From Patagioenas fasciata (taxonomy: Eukaryota > Chordata > Aves > Columbiformes > Columbidae), in assembly GCF_037038585.1 (NCBI RefSeq), contig NC_092523.1:4407001-4471000 (forward strand): a stretch of DNA of 64,000 nucleotides. The letters are read 5' to 3'. Below the pieces are notes generated by a model. The model was given only the letters and a program-made list of their open reading frames with translations, was not told the DNA's origin and did not search any database. The translations under genes were made by a program, and so were the position numbers. Of this stretch, positions 36,913-48,579 are shown piece after piece (the stretch's first letter is position 1; every line of letters starts with the position of its first letter).

Positions 36913-39744
36913 TGCTGCTGCTATAAAATATTCATGGTATAATGGCAAGTCCAGTGAACATTCAGAAGCTTGTAAGATCAATTGCTGTGCATGAATGCAC
37001 AAGTACATTAGCACGTTTTACAAGATGCAAGGCAATTTCCTTCCAACTTGTAGGGTCCTGTCATGAAGAGGGTCAAGAGCCCCAGTTTCCCACCGAACTC
37101 AATGAGAGGCCTTTGCAAATAGCAGGAAATGAAGGATCAAGTGTGTTGCAGGGTCAGACTCTTAAAAAAGTAGTAGAAATTCTCATAACAAAAAAAGATA
37201 CTGGGAGGTTTTGATTGTTTTCATATTGATCAGAAACATTCTAGCAAACTGCAGAGAACTGTTGTGCTGGCACCCAGCATCAAAGAATGGAGTCACAGAG
37301 CTACAACTGATATAAATCATGGCAGAATTTCTGAAGTCAGTGAAGCTACTCTGATCTATGATAACGAAGTTGTTAAGAACACAAAATGTTCTGAAAGGTT
37401 TTACTAAAAAGACACAAATGAGAGCTATGTAATTTCAAACATCAAATTAAAGCAGCTTTGCATTGATAAACTAAAATTAAAACAAACCACACCTTTTGAA
37501 GACTCAATTTCTGTATACTTTAAACAGAAAAAGTGTCATCAAGATTAGTTTATTATTGGAATATATATAAAAAAATAATTCCTTAGGAACTAGGACAGCA
37601 ACTGGATATATTGAGGATTTAAATTATTAGTGTTCCTTCTGTTCTCACATTTGTTGTCACCTAGAAGTTCACAGAACCAGCTGTTTGGTTTTGAAACAAG
37701 TTATCATTAATGACTTTCTAACCAATTACAAGGCGCACTTAATAACTGACAGTGCTGTTATGCAATGCAGGTAATTTAAGAACTTCTAGTTCAAGGACAA
37801 TACTAAAAGTCACATGAAGACTAATCATTGCTGGCACATTGGCTAGCTGTATTTTCTCAGATATCTGGCCTTGACATTCTCTGTAACACTGTCACATCCC
37901 ATCGCTTTTCTCTACCACACCTGAGCTTATATCTGCTGCTTAAAAGACGTTAGCATCTTCAGTGTCCTTCTGAACATCTGTCATCTCATCAGCCTCCATC
38001 CATGCTTTGGCACCCTCCTTTTCACTGCCTTCCAATATTCATCTGGCATTTCCTCAGATATGAGCTGATGGCAAAGTAATATTCCTTAAAATATGAATCA
38101 CGACACTGCAAAGGTAATATCAAAATATGCTTTTACTCTAATAAGAAGCTATAGGACTTTAATGCAGTTTTTGGAGGGAAGAAATCATTTCTCTTGTGCT
38201 CTGAGAGTGTGATGAGTTTGATCTCAGTGATCTATAAAAGGGAAATTTCCTAGTGCAAAAAAATGTGGCTGAAGCCATTAATATTTACCTTGCTTCTCTG
38301 AAAGTCCAGTAAAGATTGTGACTTGGAATATATCCCTAAATCTCTGGAGATACTCTTTGTAACTACAATTAGGAGTTTTCAGAGTGAATGCCTTTCCATT
38401 AGAAAGTGCAGAGCTGAAGCTTCAGTTAGAGGATCTATTTTCAGTGAAGACTGTGAAAATTGTGCGTACAAATAGTAGTGAACTTGGGCTTCTTGACCGT
38501 CTCGTAGATTTTCAAGAAACTCTGAGTGTGGGTAATTTAAGATAAATGTTTCCAAGCTTTCTGGGGTCGTGAGGTCTCAAAAGGTCTCTTTTCACAGGAG
38601 AGCTACACAGAACTTCAAGTTCTTTGATTAAAAAATGAAATTGCCCAACCCATCAGGCATTTGGCAGCAAACCTTGACAGTTTCCAAGCTCCCAGTTCCC
38701 TGGTCGTCTGTCCAACCATTTTTCCACAGAGAAGACTGTGAATTCCCAATAAAAAGGCGGGGACAGTGGGAAGCACATTTTGATTTTGGAGAAACAGGAA
38801 TAGTCTTGGTGTGATCAGACTACCTTGGTGGAATTGGAATAAAAAGTTGGCATATTTGAGTTCTGGAGAACAAAAAATGCAGTGAGGAAAAACGAAGAGG
38901 TGCATTCTCTTTTGCCATTGATTTAAGATTTAAAATTTTCCAAGGCTTCAAAATTGTCTATGGAACTTGAATTTTCCAGGTAGCTCTTGCCTATGGCATG
39001 ACACATAGATGACCTTAACAAAGCTCTCTTGGAGTACAGCAGCCCAAAGCACTGCTGTATTTTATGGCAGAAGTCTTGAATTTCTGTTTGTAGGCTGTCC
39101 ATCATCCATGGTACATCCTGGTGTTTCATCAAATCATATATTACATAAATCTGCAAATAAAACACTTAAGCCCATGGGAGGACTGGGGGAGAAAAGATGC
39201 ACAAAGTGAATTAAAAAATATTAATGATATGGCAGTATTCAAAAGAAGAACACAGCAGGTGCTGTGTGCATTAGTAGCTAATAAAAACAGTGACTCGTGA
39301 GAAAGATCTTTTACTGTCTGAAATACATCCACAACTTTCAAAATTAACTTAATGACATAATAAAACATTTTTTTCCCAGGAAATTTTTATGCGAATTTTT
39401 ATACAATGTTTCACTGATTTCTTTCTCTTCTTTAAAAGGAAATTCAGGGAATATATTTGTGCTTTTCTTCAGCATTGGGCTGTTCATCTCTATGAATTAC
39501 AGTGGAAGGTCAGAACCCTCAGATCCATTAAAACTGCTATAACATCTAGTAATATGCTGATTGCTTTGCAACATCTAAGATTAAAAACAATAAAATAATC
39601 TTTTTAGACTCCTAAGACAAGATCAATCCACAGCTGGTGAGTAGAATTACCTACAATTCTTGCTGAAAGACAGTCTAGCCTATGTGATGATTTAGATGAA
39701 CACTGTACTCTTGCAAGTATCAGTCATCATCAGTGAGACTATTG
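36913..39744. other. 2.8 kb without a recognisable gene
   Basis: Unclassified. A 90-codon plus-strand frame (36942-37214) and a 96-codon minus-strand frame (38615-38905) show no family motif. No repeats are identified. Confidence 0.5.
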
Positions 39745-39855
39745 GCACCATCTGGAGCACTGCATCCATGTCTGGGCTCCCCAGTTTAAACACGGCAAGG
39801 AGTGGTTATAAATATCTCCAGGATGGGTTTCAAGAGGATGGACCAGACTCCTTTC
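39745..39855 (+). mobile_element. older CR1, 5' part (split by a younger CR1)
   Basis: Plus-strand CR1 words TCTGGGCTCCCCAGTTTAAA and then, after an internal deletion, TCAAGAGGATGGACCAGACT. It breaks at CTCCTTTC (39848-39855), where the younger copy begins, and resumes at 40193. Confidence 0.85.
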
Positions 39856-40192
39856 ACAGTATCACAGTATCACAGTATGTTTGGGATTGGAAGGGACCTC
39901 AAAAGATCATCCAGTCCAATCCCCCTGCTGGAGCAGGAACGCCTAGGTGAGGTCGCACAGGAAGGTGTCCAGGCGGGCTTTGAATGTCTCCAGGGAAGGA
40001 GACTCCACAACCTCCCTGGGTAGCCTGTTCCAGTGCTCTGTTACCCTCACTGAGAAGAAGTTCTTTCTCAAATTTAAGTGGAACCTCTTGTGTTCCAGCT
40101 TGATCCCATTGCCCCTTGTCCTATCATTGTTTGCCACTGAGAAGAGCCTGACTCCATCCTCGTGGCACTCACCCTTTATATATTTATAAACA
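39856..40192 (-). mobile_element. younger CR1 inserted into CR1 (minus strand)
   Basis: A 337-bp 5'-truncated CR1 read right to left. Its tail at 39856 is TATCACAG repeated, then GTTTGGGATTGGAAGGGACC, CCCCCTGCTGGAGCAGGAAC, GGAGACTCCACAACCTCCCT and finally CCTTTATATATTTATAAACA at its 5' truncation. TTTC occurs at both flanks (39852-39855 and 40193-40196), consistent with a 4-bp, perhaps 5-bp, target duplication. It looks less decayed than its host and keeps a 136-codon chance open frame (39943-40353) in the 3' region. The tail unit differs from the ATTCTATG type of the other copies. Confidence 0.9.
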
Positions 40193-40462
40193 TTTCGGTG
40201 GTGCCCAATGACAGGATGAGGGGCAACGGGCACAGACTGAAGCACAGGAGGTTCCATCTGAATATGAGGAGAAACTTCTTTCCTTTGAGATGCCAGAGCC
40301 TGGCCCAGGCTGCCCAGAGAGGTTGTGGAGTCTCCTTCTCTGGAGACATTCAAACCTGTCTGGACACAATCCTGTGCAATCTACTGTAGGTCAACCTGCT
40401 TTAGCAGGTGTGTTGGACTGGGTGATCTCCAGAAGTCCCGTTCTATGTGATTCTGTGACTGT
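40193..40462 (+). mobile_element. older CR1, 3' part
   Basis: Continuation of the host CR1: CGGTGGTGCCCAATGACAGG, ACAGGAGGTTCCATCTGAAT, GCCAGAGCCTGGCCCAGGCT, GGTTGTGGAGTCTCCTTCTC, then GTTGGACTGGGTGATCTCCA and a tail ATGTGATTCTGTGACTGTGTG. The sequence on either side of the insert joins as one uninterrupted CR1, compared with the parallel copy at 60270-60310 (GGAGCCAGACTCTTTCAGTG). Confidence 0.92.
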
Positions 40463-42043
40463 GTGAATGTTGAAATCAGATGAACATAAATGTCAGATCT
40501 GACCAAATGAACAAACTCAACAAATGACACAAGGGAGGTTAGGGGAAAGAGAAGGGATGTCAAGATTTCTGGGATAATCCATCTAGTCCACCACAGTGTC
40601 ACCTGTCGTGCTTCCCTGCAAGAAGCAGCTGGGAAAGAAGGTCATGTGCTACCATTTAGAAACATACTCTTTGCCTTCAAATATCATGTGTTTTGCATGA
40701 AAATCTTGCGCATTGCTCTTCAAAATGTTTCCATCCTGCATGCATGTCTTTTGGTCTGTTCCTCATACACCGAAGGAATTTCATCTTGTGGTAATGAATT
40801 CACAGAATGAATGAACAATCAGACTTTGTGAACAATAAGTTTATGCATATGCATTAGCTGTTCTAAAAGTTCTGTTTAATGAATAATCATGAAGATAATA
40901 TATCTGATTCCCTGATTCAGGAAGAATGTCATTTTGGGTTGCAGACTCAATGGGTGTGAAAAATTAGGACACTCTAGGCATGAGAATGTCACACAAAGTG
41001 ATGGCAATGGAAATATCAGGGCTGGAATGAGTGATGTGATAGATGAGATCACTGCAGAAATTTAAGAAGGTCAAGAACAAATAAGAAAAAGGGAACTTGT
41101 GATGGATTTGATGCCTAAGATAAAATGTAAGAAAGCTGGATTGGGAACAGAGGGGAAAAATCAGCTTACATCAGAAAGATGTAAGGATGAAGATAGCTAA
41201 AAGCATAATTTCCACAGCCAGGTTCTAGAAGGATCATTTAAAGAGGAAGGGAGTAATTTGGGAACTCCAGTTTGCTGTGAGCAGAGACAAGGATGGATGG
41301 TGCTACACTGGCTTGCAGAACTGGGTGTCGAGGTCAACGACAAGAGGTTTAGCTTTTCTGCCAAAGCCTGGCTCCTTGAGATGAGACGGATAAAGAGCCA
41401 AGCAGTCCCGCAGATAGCCTGAATGTCAGAGAATGAATGATAACAGAAGAAAAGTGCCCAGGTGACACAGTGGGTCTTGAAGGAAGGAGGCTGCTGATGG
41501 AGGAAATAAAGGGGGAAACCAGCAGACTGGGAAAATGAGAAGTCTGGAATAGGTCTTTATTAACCTACCTCAGAAGAGCTGTCAGAGAGACAGTCTAATA
41601 GATAAGAGTAGGGTTGAGGGAGATATATCACAGGCTGAGGGCTGTGAGGTTTTAGAAAGATGTTAATAGCCCTCCATCTTTCACATAGGCTGGATGTGGA
41701 TCGAAGTTTCCTGCACAAAATATGTACTGCAGAGGGGGAATCTCACCTCTCCTTAAAATCCAACCACCTCTCTGGTGGGTTGGCCTGTTTCATCTCTCCT
41801 ACTAACGCTTCCAAGTTGCTTCAGAAGAGTAAGCAGAGAGTAATTTCCCCTCTTCAAAACTGTAGTTATCCAAACTGAAATTTAGCCAGCAGATTGGTTT
41901 TACATTTCTTCTGAAGCAAAGCCACCAGAAATAGGCAACATTCCTTCTAGCATGAAGTGAAGGATGTGGATTCAGCCCCCAATCAAGTGAAATAAAATGG
42001 CCCCGAAGCACTGCTCCTGAAAGGTGCTTAGTTAACTCTATCC
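40463..42043. other. no gene recognised
   Basis: Unclassified. Short open frames only (up to 73 codons). No repeat is recognised. Confidence 0.5.
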
Positions 42044-42766
42044 CTCCCTGTGCTGGTTTGACTGAAAATTAGTTAATTTTCTTCATGCGGTTAGAAACCT
42101 TTCTTTTTCATAGCTAGCACGACCATTATTTGCACTTAGTTTGAGAACAAGAGATAACACCCCAGCACAGAGTTAATGTTTTTAATTGCTCTGGTCTGAG
42201 AGCCAAGGACCAGCTGTGAGGCACCAAGGAACGGGGGCATGCATGGGGCAGAGCTGATCCAGACAAGTCAATAAGAGTATTCCAGCCCATTAGCGTCATC
42301 CTTCATATTTAAGGATAGTTGGGATCTTCTGGTCTCTCTCTCTTGTGCACGTTCTTCTTCGCTCTTTTTGTCAGAGCCGGGGGAGTTCTGTTCGGGAGGT
42401 TTAATTAGGCTTTTTGCCATTTTGCAGAGGCCTTAGAGCCTTTCTGCCTCTTTTTCCTTTTTTTCTCTCTTCGGGATCAGCTGTTTGGGACCAGGTGCTG
42501 CTTCCTGGGACTGGCTGCTTGGTGTGGATGCAGTCCATGAGGATTTGCATTGACTATCTTTTATTTCATATTCTATTTCTGGTTTATATATGTATTTATT
42601 AGCAGTGTATTAGTATTTTATTATTTTATTAAACTGTGTTTATCTCAATCCAAGTTTCTCTGTTCCCTTTTGATTCTCTCTCCTATTTGAGGGTGAAGTT
42701 GGAAAGGGGGTGAGTGAGCAACTATCGTGGTTGTATTGCTAGGTCAGGTTAAACCATGACACTTCC
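42044..42766 (+). mobile_element. second solo ERVL-type LTR
   Basis: The LTR proper is 42049-42761 (713 bp). It starts TGTGCTGGTTTGACTGAAAA and ends GGTTAAACCATGACA (TG...CA). Flanks CTCCC (42044-42048) and CTTCC (42762-42766) fit a 5-bp target duplication with one later substitution. Inside are a TATA-like TATTTAAG (42306-42313), then TC-rich sequence, and an ATTAAA polyadenylation signal followed by CTGTGTTTATCTCAATCC (about 42628-42650), marking the R/U5 region. There are no internal retroviral genes or partner LTR. It shares the CTGGTTT start with the solo LTR at 28340 but is otherwise a different subfamily and, by its mutated flank, probably older. Confidence 0.82.
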
Positions 42767-45700
42767 TATTTGCAATGTGATAAGTGTGTTCATCAACTTT
42801 TCACATGTTCTGATGCCATATACGTACGAGGGTAATTTGAAAAGCTGACCTTTACAAAGGAAAAAGGAGATTTACTCTCATCTTTTGTAGGTAGAGGATT
42901 TGGCCAAATAACACATTCCTTTGTGCTGCCAAAAAAGAAAGTCCAGTGTTGATCAATCCTGACCCAAGGGAATCAGCTTTAACAAAACCATAGTTCCAAA
43001 TGGCATAGCTGGAACACGGCCAGGGCATAATTCAGGGTAGAAAATCTATTGGGCTGGATTCACAGAGTGTGCCTGGACGTCTTAACACAGGTGGTGATGA
43101 GAAATGTTGCAATCCAGCCACAAATTGCCCAGACAGGAATTCCCTGGTGGGTTTCTATGCCGTGTCCAGATGCATCGCACCTTCACTGCAACCAGGCCAG
43201 ATGGGTGAGTGGGTGGAAGTAAGAGCAGACATTCTGGGGATTGGGAGGCTTAATGTGGTTTTCCTCTGCCATGGCAACCCTCCCCTGGCACATCTTTGCT
43301 GAACATAAGGGACAATCTTGCCTTTGTAGTTAAAGATAAAGCAGGATTCTCAGAAGCAAGTCCCCTGAGCATCTGTGTCACTGTGTATTTCGGTTTCATT
43401 TGTTCTTTGCAATGTCCCACTGAAATAAGTGATTTCTGCTTGCAACATTACATCACCTGTAGGATTTTCTTATTAAAATATGCCTTATCTATCATGTCAC
43501 AGTTGTTCCCTCTTTTAATGGGCTGGTATCAATGAGTCCATCTGTGGAATTACTCCATGAAAACAGCCCATAAAAAAGTGAATAAATTAAATATTTACTG
43601 ACACATCTACTTAACCCTCCTCTGTGCTCTCTGCTCCAAGGTGTTTTTAAGATTCATTAGTTAATGTTGATGGAATGATTTGAAAATAAAACATTCTACA
43701 TAGTTGGAATTCACCCATACAATTCTTGTACAGTTAGAATTTTGCCTCATTTAGTCACACATTAGTGACCTCTAACATAGTCAAAACTGTTGTGCATGTC
43801 TGTTCTTTAAAATCATTGAAGATGTAGCTTGTGCAGATAGTGCCTTGATGCTGAACTTGGATGCAAAAAGCATCAGTCCCTCAAAAGCCATCCAGAAGCC
43901 TTCTATGTGCTGCTTGGCCATCCTGATCTATGAGACTGCCCTTCATTTGTGAGACAACTTCTCTTAATCCAGTTTGATATGAAAAAAAAGCAGTTTAGAG
44001 CATATTCCCAAGCCACTATTTGTGCCTCACTTGAACGAATGTTTCAGGGACTGCCCTGCCTTCTGAAATCACTGTCATTGGTAAAACTTTATTTCTCTTT
44101 TGGGTCATTTGATGGACCAGTTACACAGTGTTGTAAGTATGATGTAGGGTGATGCTTTCTTCCAACTTCAATGTGTTCGCTCCTGATTTTGTCCCAGATG
44201 TTTTGTTTGGAGCCCCAGCTCGTTAAATCAGATTATTTGATGGCAATTTCAGCTTTCCTTTAGAGCACAGGTTGGATGCACCACAGATGGTGATGGGAGA
44301 CCTCTCAATTCTGCATCAACATCAGTTCCTGACATCTTACTAACAGGCAGAACAAACCTACGTGAAATCCAGAAGGCAGAATCCTGTGTATTCTCAGACC
44401 TAAAGGGAAATATTTATGGTAAGACAAGGAGACTATGGTCTCACAAAGGGAACTTTTTTTTTTCCAAAGTAGGACACAGCAACATCCTTTAAAGGCATGA
44501 TATTTACTGGTTTTCCTCTTGTTTTGCCAAATTACCTACATTCTTTCTACTCTAGCATCTGCCTTGGGTTCCCTCTGCAGTCAATACTTCAAGCCATAGA
44601 GGGTATTAATCTTTGAGGCAGATGTTCAGCCCTGGTTAGAAGCCTGATCCTGAGCAATCTATTGTTTCTAAAAGGGCTTTACAGCACAGACTATTTTAAC
44701 ACATTTTAACAGTCAACTTTATAAAACTGTCTATAGATAAAAGGAGAAGCTTTAAAGCTTTTTAAAGTCCTTTAGGGAACCTGTGTCCTAAGGGACCTTT
44801 CCATGTGTCTTTAAATAGTCTAGAGTTCTGTTTGGAGGGTACTGGCTGCTCTAGTTTTGCATTTGGGGATTCTTGTATACCTGAGATAACACAACGCACC
44901 CACACCGTGAGGTTTCCATGAGTAGGCCAATTAATCAAAGCTCTTCATTTGCCACGACTGAGCAGGAGCTGAAGCACAACAGATACCACCAGGTAATACC
45001 TCTCATCAGTATCTCATTTCAACCACCTCCCTAACAGATCTATTTTTTATTTCATTGCCCAAAACTGAGTTCTCCATTTTTTCAAACCCCCCAGACAGCT
45101 GCTGTATCCTCCTTGGGACAGATTCTAATACTTCATCTTTTTAAGAACGCTTCTCTAGCCTACGTACAATGTGCTTAATTTTATGGAGCAGTGATCCCCA
45201 TCTCATTGAGTTTCCGATCTAAAAAACAAATTACACTTGGGTTTCATTTTATGCATACATCTACTGAGAAACAGAATTACAGACAGGGTTTTTTTACGAG
45301 TGGTATAATACTTTGCAATTTTCAAAAGATGACACATAAAAATAACTTGCTAGAAAATAATGGAAAGATTTTTGCTGTGATATTTGCAGTTCTGGCATTG
45401 TTTTTTCTCAATTATTTGAAATGGCTTGTTATTTTATTTTTTCTTTTTTAGATCATGGCAAAATCCAAAAAACAGATGTCTAAAATGCTTTTAGAATAAT
45501 TTTCAGTATTTAATTGGAAAAACTTTTTATTTTTTGTTAAGAATAACATTGATTTTAACACTTTTTCTTTTATATAAATCAATTCAATTTCATTTTCAAT
45601 TCAGAAAGATGGAAATTTCGGGGAAAAAAGAAAAATACAAGGATTTTGACAACTTTTAATGAAAACCAATATTTTTTCGAGTCTGTTTCTGAATAAAAAC

Positions 45701-46879
45701 TTTTTCCTTGGAAAAAGTCAACCAACGGTACCAGCAAACTTAAGAAAGCAGTATAGGCTTTGTAAATCCATCATTTAAATGCAAGATCCACTGGGGTGAG
45801 AAGTGGCAACTATTTAATAATGCACAGCAGCACTATATAGCAATTTAAGATGAGAAGACAAGAAGAATGACATATGGAATTGAAAATGCAGGCTGAGTGT
45901 AAGTAGACAAGATGTAATCATCCAAATGTGAATTTTGCCACAGCAACAGAGCAGGCATCCCTACTCTTACAGATATTGCCATGAAATCTTTAATGACAAC
46001 TTGCCAAGGTGTCTTCTATGTCTCCATTTTAAGAAATTACGTCCAGAAACACAGTGACCCCAACTTCCCACTTGAGTATCACTTCACGACAACTCAGAGG
46101 AAAGAGCTTCCCAGGGTGAATCATTGGAACCATTTCTTTTTAACAGTGGTTGTATTTTTTGAGTGGATACATAAATACTGCTTAGATTTTGGGTCAAAAA
46201 TGCAGCACTTTGGATCCCATTTGGATGTGGGAGGATAAGGATGAAAAGTCACATTTTCCATTTTTTTTAGAATGTGTTTCTGTTTTTTTAAGTTTGAATT
46301 ATTTGGTCCCTCCACCCTGCCTCTGTTGTTTTGCTGTCAAACCTCATTGGTTTCTTCTGATGTAGATGGGTTTATTTTGCTACTGGAATGATGGTTTAAA
46401 GCCACAAGGCATGTATGACCTGATGCATTTTTGATTTCTTCCTTTTGATTTCTTGTCTGTAGAAAAAAGTGGACCTTTGTCCAGCAAAGAGCATATGAAC
46501 AGGGAATAAAATGGTATTTTAATGGTATTTTAATACTCATCACGTTTGAATACAAAACAAAGTATTCTGTAGGGCAAAATAAGTAAAAAAGAAGCACAAA
46601 ATTTACAATGATATTGTATTAATACCTAACATAAATATTCTCCAAAGTTCAGTGAATTATTCCTATATTTTAATAACAATATTTAGATTCTGAAAAATAT
46701 TCCCTGAGGTGGGCTATTCCCAGTGATACCTGTTCCCAGTCACAACTGTTTAATGGACAATCAAAACATGTCTTATTTCTTTCATCTTCATCAACAGAAA
46801 GCTGTGAGACAAGGAAGTTGTTCGTAAGACAGGGAGTTCAAACCAGAGTCATGTAAAAAAACAACATGAAACAGAGGCA
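42767..46879. other. 4.1 kb without a recognisable gene
   Basis: AT-rich unclassified DNA. Very T/A-rich around 45360-45700. Open frames up to 86 codons have no motifs. Nothing else is supported. Confidence 0.5.
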
Positions 46880-47128
46880 GTGCAGAAAAACAACAGAATT
46901 CTCAGAAATTTGGATAAGAGGAAAAATCTCTTCATGGAAAGGGTTATTGTGCATTGGCACAGGCCGCCCAGGGAAGTGGTGGAGTCACCATCCCTGGAGG
47001 GGTTTAAAAGATGTGGAGATGAGGTTCTTTGGGATATGGGTTAGTGCCAGAGTTGGGTTAATGGTTGGACTTGATGATTTTGAGGCTCTTTTCCAGACAA
47101 AATGATTCTATGATTCTGTGATTCTATG
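46880..47128 (+). mobile_element. CR1 3' end (plus strand)
   Basis: Plus-strand CR1 with CAGGCCGCCCAGGGAAGTGG, GGAGTCACCATCCCTGGAGG, GATGTGGAGATGAGGTTCTT, GGTTGGACTTGATGATTTTG and a tail of ATTCTATG, ATTCTGTG, ATTCTATG. It is the same subfamily as the copies at 52690 and (inverted) 62598, which share the GAGAACCTCATCTCCATCTG segment. Confidence 0.92.
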
Positions 47129-47800
47129 GACAAGGAATAAAGCAAACAAACTGAAAAATGAACAGAAGGAAGGGGTCACATCTATGTAAATCACAAAAAG
47201 AAATCTGAAGAAGTCACAGTTAAGGAGGAGTGAAGCAGGTCAGTGAGATGGTGGGATGATTCATGATGTTCAGATGATGATGATGATGATGATGAACATC
47301 TGATGGTTCATCCTGGAAAGGGTTATGGCTTTGGTTGTTCCTCTGATGGTGCCGAGCATCTTGCTTTTACTTAACCAAGATATAGTCACGATAAGAAAGC
47401 AAATAAAGTGAAAACATGACTTTGTCATAATCCATAGGAATTTGTCTCTCATGTCAGCAGCCAGGATTTCAGCAATGATTTGTGAACTTTACCCTTGGAG
47501 TCTGTATTTCCAAGAGCAGACGTGTACATCCTACCCTCTCTTCATAGTTAATTAAGAGAAATAGGCATTTCAGGGCTGCCATTCATGTCTTCCAGAGGGA
47601 AATGTATAGAAGAGGTAAAACCCTGAAAAAGCCTATTTCTTTCCTATAAATAAACACTAAGCCTAGGCGGGCTTGGATCATATGTATGTGTCTATAATAC
47701 ACTAAGCTGAATCCTGCTGTCTGTCAGAAGTACAGTGTGTGACAGAGCCATGAAATAAGACTTGTGAAGGAAATGAATGTGTCGGGTTGGGGGTCATTCC
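47129..47800. other. no gene; small (GAT)n hairpin at 47265-47300
   Basis: Unclassified sequence. The GAT repeat at 47273-47292 sits between perfect 8-bp arms GATGTTCA (47265-47272) and TGAACATC (47293-47300). Confidence 0.5.
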
Positions 47801-47903
47801 TTTCACACCACTTCATCAGGCTTCATTGCTTCTCTCTTTGCTTTCTGAGATAAGTCGTTCTCAAGAGTATAAAAGGAGAATCTTCCAATTTGTGAGTCAT
47901 TTC
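47801..47903 (+). promoter_or_regulatory. candidate TATA/Inr core promoter
   Basis: TATAAAAGG at 47868-47876 is followed 31 bp later by a perfect initiator TCATTTC (47897-47903; A at 47899), the canonical TATA-to-start distance. Upstream are a GATA-type AGATAAG (47848-47854) and a near-perfect T-box half site TTTCACACCA (47801-47810). An AP-1 site TGAGTCA (47893-47899) overlaps the initiator. No LTR or CR1 is recognisable around it, so it is not obviously a transposon promoter. The signals are seen directly; activity is inference. Confidence 0.4.
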
Positions 47904-48079
47904 GGTGTATAATATTGCTTGCGGTGACGTTTGGCTGAGGGGCCTGAGGCAAGTCTGTTCGTCAGCTCTGCTGGGACTGGGCTGTGATGAAGGTGGTGGA
48001 TGGAGGAAATGGCTTTAGCTGCTGGAAGGGAGTCAGGTGCTGAATTAGTCATCTGTCATGATGAGTAGAAACTAAGCAG
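47899..48079 (+). other. candidate non-coding first exon
   Basis: If transcription starts at 47899, the first exon would end at 48079 at CAG|GTAAGT, a nine-of-nine match to the U1 splice-donor consensus. The 181-nt exon holds an ATG at 47987 (19 codons including stop, ends 48043) and an ATG at 48000 (23 codons, ends 48068). Both close before the donor, so a 5' UTR exon or long non-coding RNA is likelier than a coding exon. The local sequence is GC-richer than its surroundings. Acceptor-like sites lie at 49810 (CTTCTGCCTTTCAG) and 49842, but no convincing second exon is seen in this window. Chance co-occurrence of these signals is possible. Confidence 0.3.
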
Positions 48080-48085
48080 GTAAGT

Positions 48086-48579
48086 CATGGGAAAAAATAT
48101 ACGCATCATCCTTCAGTCTTCCAGACTCTCATTTCCATTTCCTAATGAAAAATGAACAGGCGAGCAACTAAAAGTTCCAAAGAACTTTCAAAGTCCATCC
48201 AAAATCTGACAAGGAAAAAAAGCCTGCAGCACTTCAAAAAGTTCTGGAAATCTAAACAGATGGTTTGCTTGCTTTCCCGAAGAATAAAAATTAAATTGAT
48301 GTTTCTAAAGCAGCATCCAGGCCTTTAAAGATAATAAACAGACACGATGCTGTTTGCACTGATGTGCAAAAAACTCCGGTAATGAACCATGGGAGTGGAC
48401 TGGGTCCAGTCCACTTCCTATGAACCAAAAGATGTATGGTGTTACAGGTACAGATAGCATAGGCGTACTGAGTTGCTCCTATATTTTTTTTGTTTAGTAA
48501 ATACTTTATTTAATGGTCTGCCATTAACTGCTGAACATAGTAAGTTAATTTTGCATTAAAATAGTAAAACTTCAAGGAG
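48086..48579. other. no gene recognised (intronic if the promoter is real)
   Basis: Unclassified single-copy sequence without repeats. Confidence 0.4.

Noticed and set aside
39943..40353. 136-codon minus-strand frame with recognisable CR1 words
   Set aside because: It lies across the CR1 3' region of two nested copies, not in ORF1 or ORF2. It is not a host gene.
28340..42761. The two solo LTRs as ends of one provirus
   Set aside because: They are different subfamilies with different termini, each has its own flanking duplication, and no retroviral internal sequence lies between them.
47265..47300. Hairpin around (GAT)n as a possible small RNA or C/D snoRNA
   Set aside because: The stem is only 8 bp, the loop is a simple repeat, and no C/D box pair with proper spacing is present.
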